DNA of 26,484 nucleotides from positions 1-26,484 of the IMG/VR virus record IMGVR_UViG_3300031688_000113; one strand, given 5' to 3'. The DNA comes from a virus. Position 1 is the first letter of the stretch. The number at the start of each line of letters is the position of its first letter. A program made the position numbers and the translations under genes. The notes under the pieces are model-generated. The model did not search any database, was not told the origin of the DNA, and was given only the letters and a program-made list of their open reading frames with translations. Of the stretch, positions 26,453 through 26,484 are shown in pieces.

Positions 26453-26484
26453 ATGAGAAAACTATTTACATTATTAGCGTTGAT
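26453..26484 (+). CDS. Start of a gene with signal-peptide-like N-terminus (3' end outside window)
   Basis: An ATG two bases after the giant gene's stop begins MRKLFTLLAL and runs off the window. A two-residue basic start followed by a hydrophobic run suggests a secreted or membrane protein, such as a lysis component. Only ten full codons are visible, so nothing more can be said. Confidence 0.45.
   Translation, partial: MRKLFTLLAL

Noticed and set aside
1-26484. Stop-codon reassignment, as in some crAss-like phages
   Set aside because: All genes are full length under the standard code and nearly all end in TAA, so there is no sign of TAG or TGA readthrough in this window.

Overview
This window reads as the structural (late) half of a tailed bacteriophage genome. 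All fifteen genes lie on the plus strand and are packed head to tail. The longest gap is about 80 bases, and several starts lie within 1-12 bases of the previous stop. The sequence is strongly AT-rich. Leaders before start codons are A/T runs with no convincing Shine-Dalgarno sequence, which is typical of Bacteroidota, so a marine flavobacterium-like host is my best inference, not a demonstrated fact. Every complete gene from the small terminase onward ends in TAA. I see no tRNA, CRISPR array, integrase, insertion sequence or host-like metabolic gene.

Layout from left to right. The 3' end of a GroES-like co-chaperonin gene (2-151) overlaps a small protein in the terminase small-subunit position (105-377). 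Next come the large terminase (377-2581), portal (2585-5011), an acidic scaffold-like protein (5040-6260) and the major capsid protein (6289-7710). The capsid gene is closed by a strong hairpin terminator. A conserved-looking structural protein of unknown role (7791-8570) and an unexplained 13-bp hairpin follow. Two connector/adaptor candidates (8633-9358 and 9365-10471) come next, then a 1360-residue nozzle or muzzle-like tail protein (10475-14557), an Ig/cadherin-like tail fibre or adhesin (14559-16826) and a small structural protein (16839-17189). Two internal virion (cargo/ejection) candidates (17226-17891 and 17903-19111) precede a 2445-residue giant protein (19113-26450). The start of a signal-peptide-like gene runs off the right edge.

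There is no tape measure, sheath or tube gene between the capsid and fibre genes. The combination of portal, ring/adaptor, large nozzle, ejection proteins and giant virion protein points to a short-tailed (podovirus) particle. The terminase and portal sequences and the oversized nozzle remind me of crAss-like (Crassvirales-related) phages and marine flavophages; this is from memory and needs a profile search.

The most interesting object is the giant protein. It carries an HExxH zincin-type metallopeptidase, a HAD-family phosphatase, a weak sigma-70-like stretch, an EHMVP-containing domain and a large C-terminal virion domain. Four copies of a KFSK[V/T]..D motif lie at the seams, two of them tightly bracketing the HAD domain. 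This looks like a modular, possibly self-processed polyprotein delivered with the DNA.
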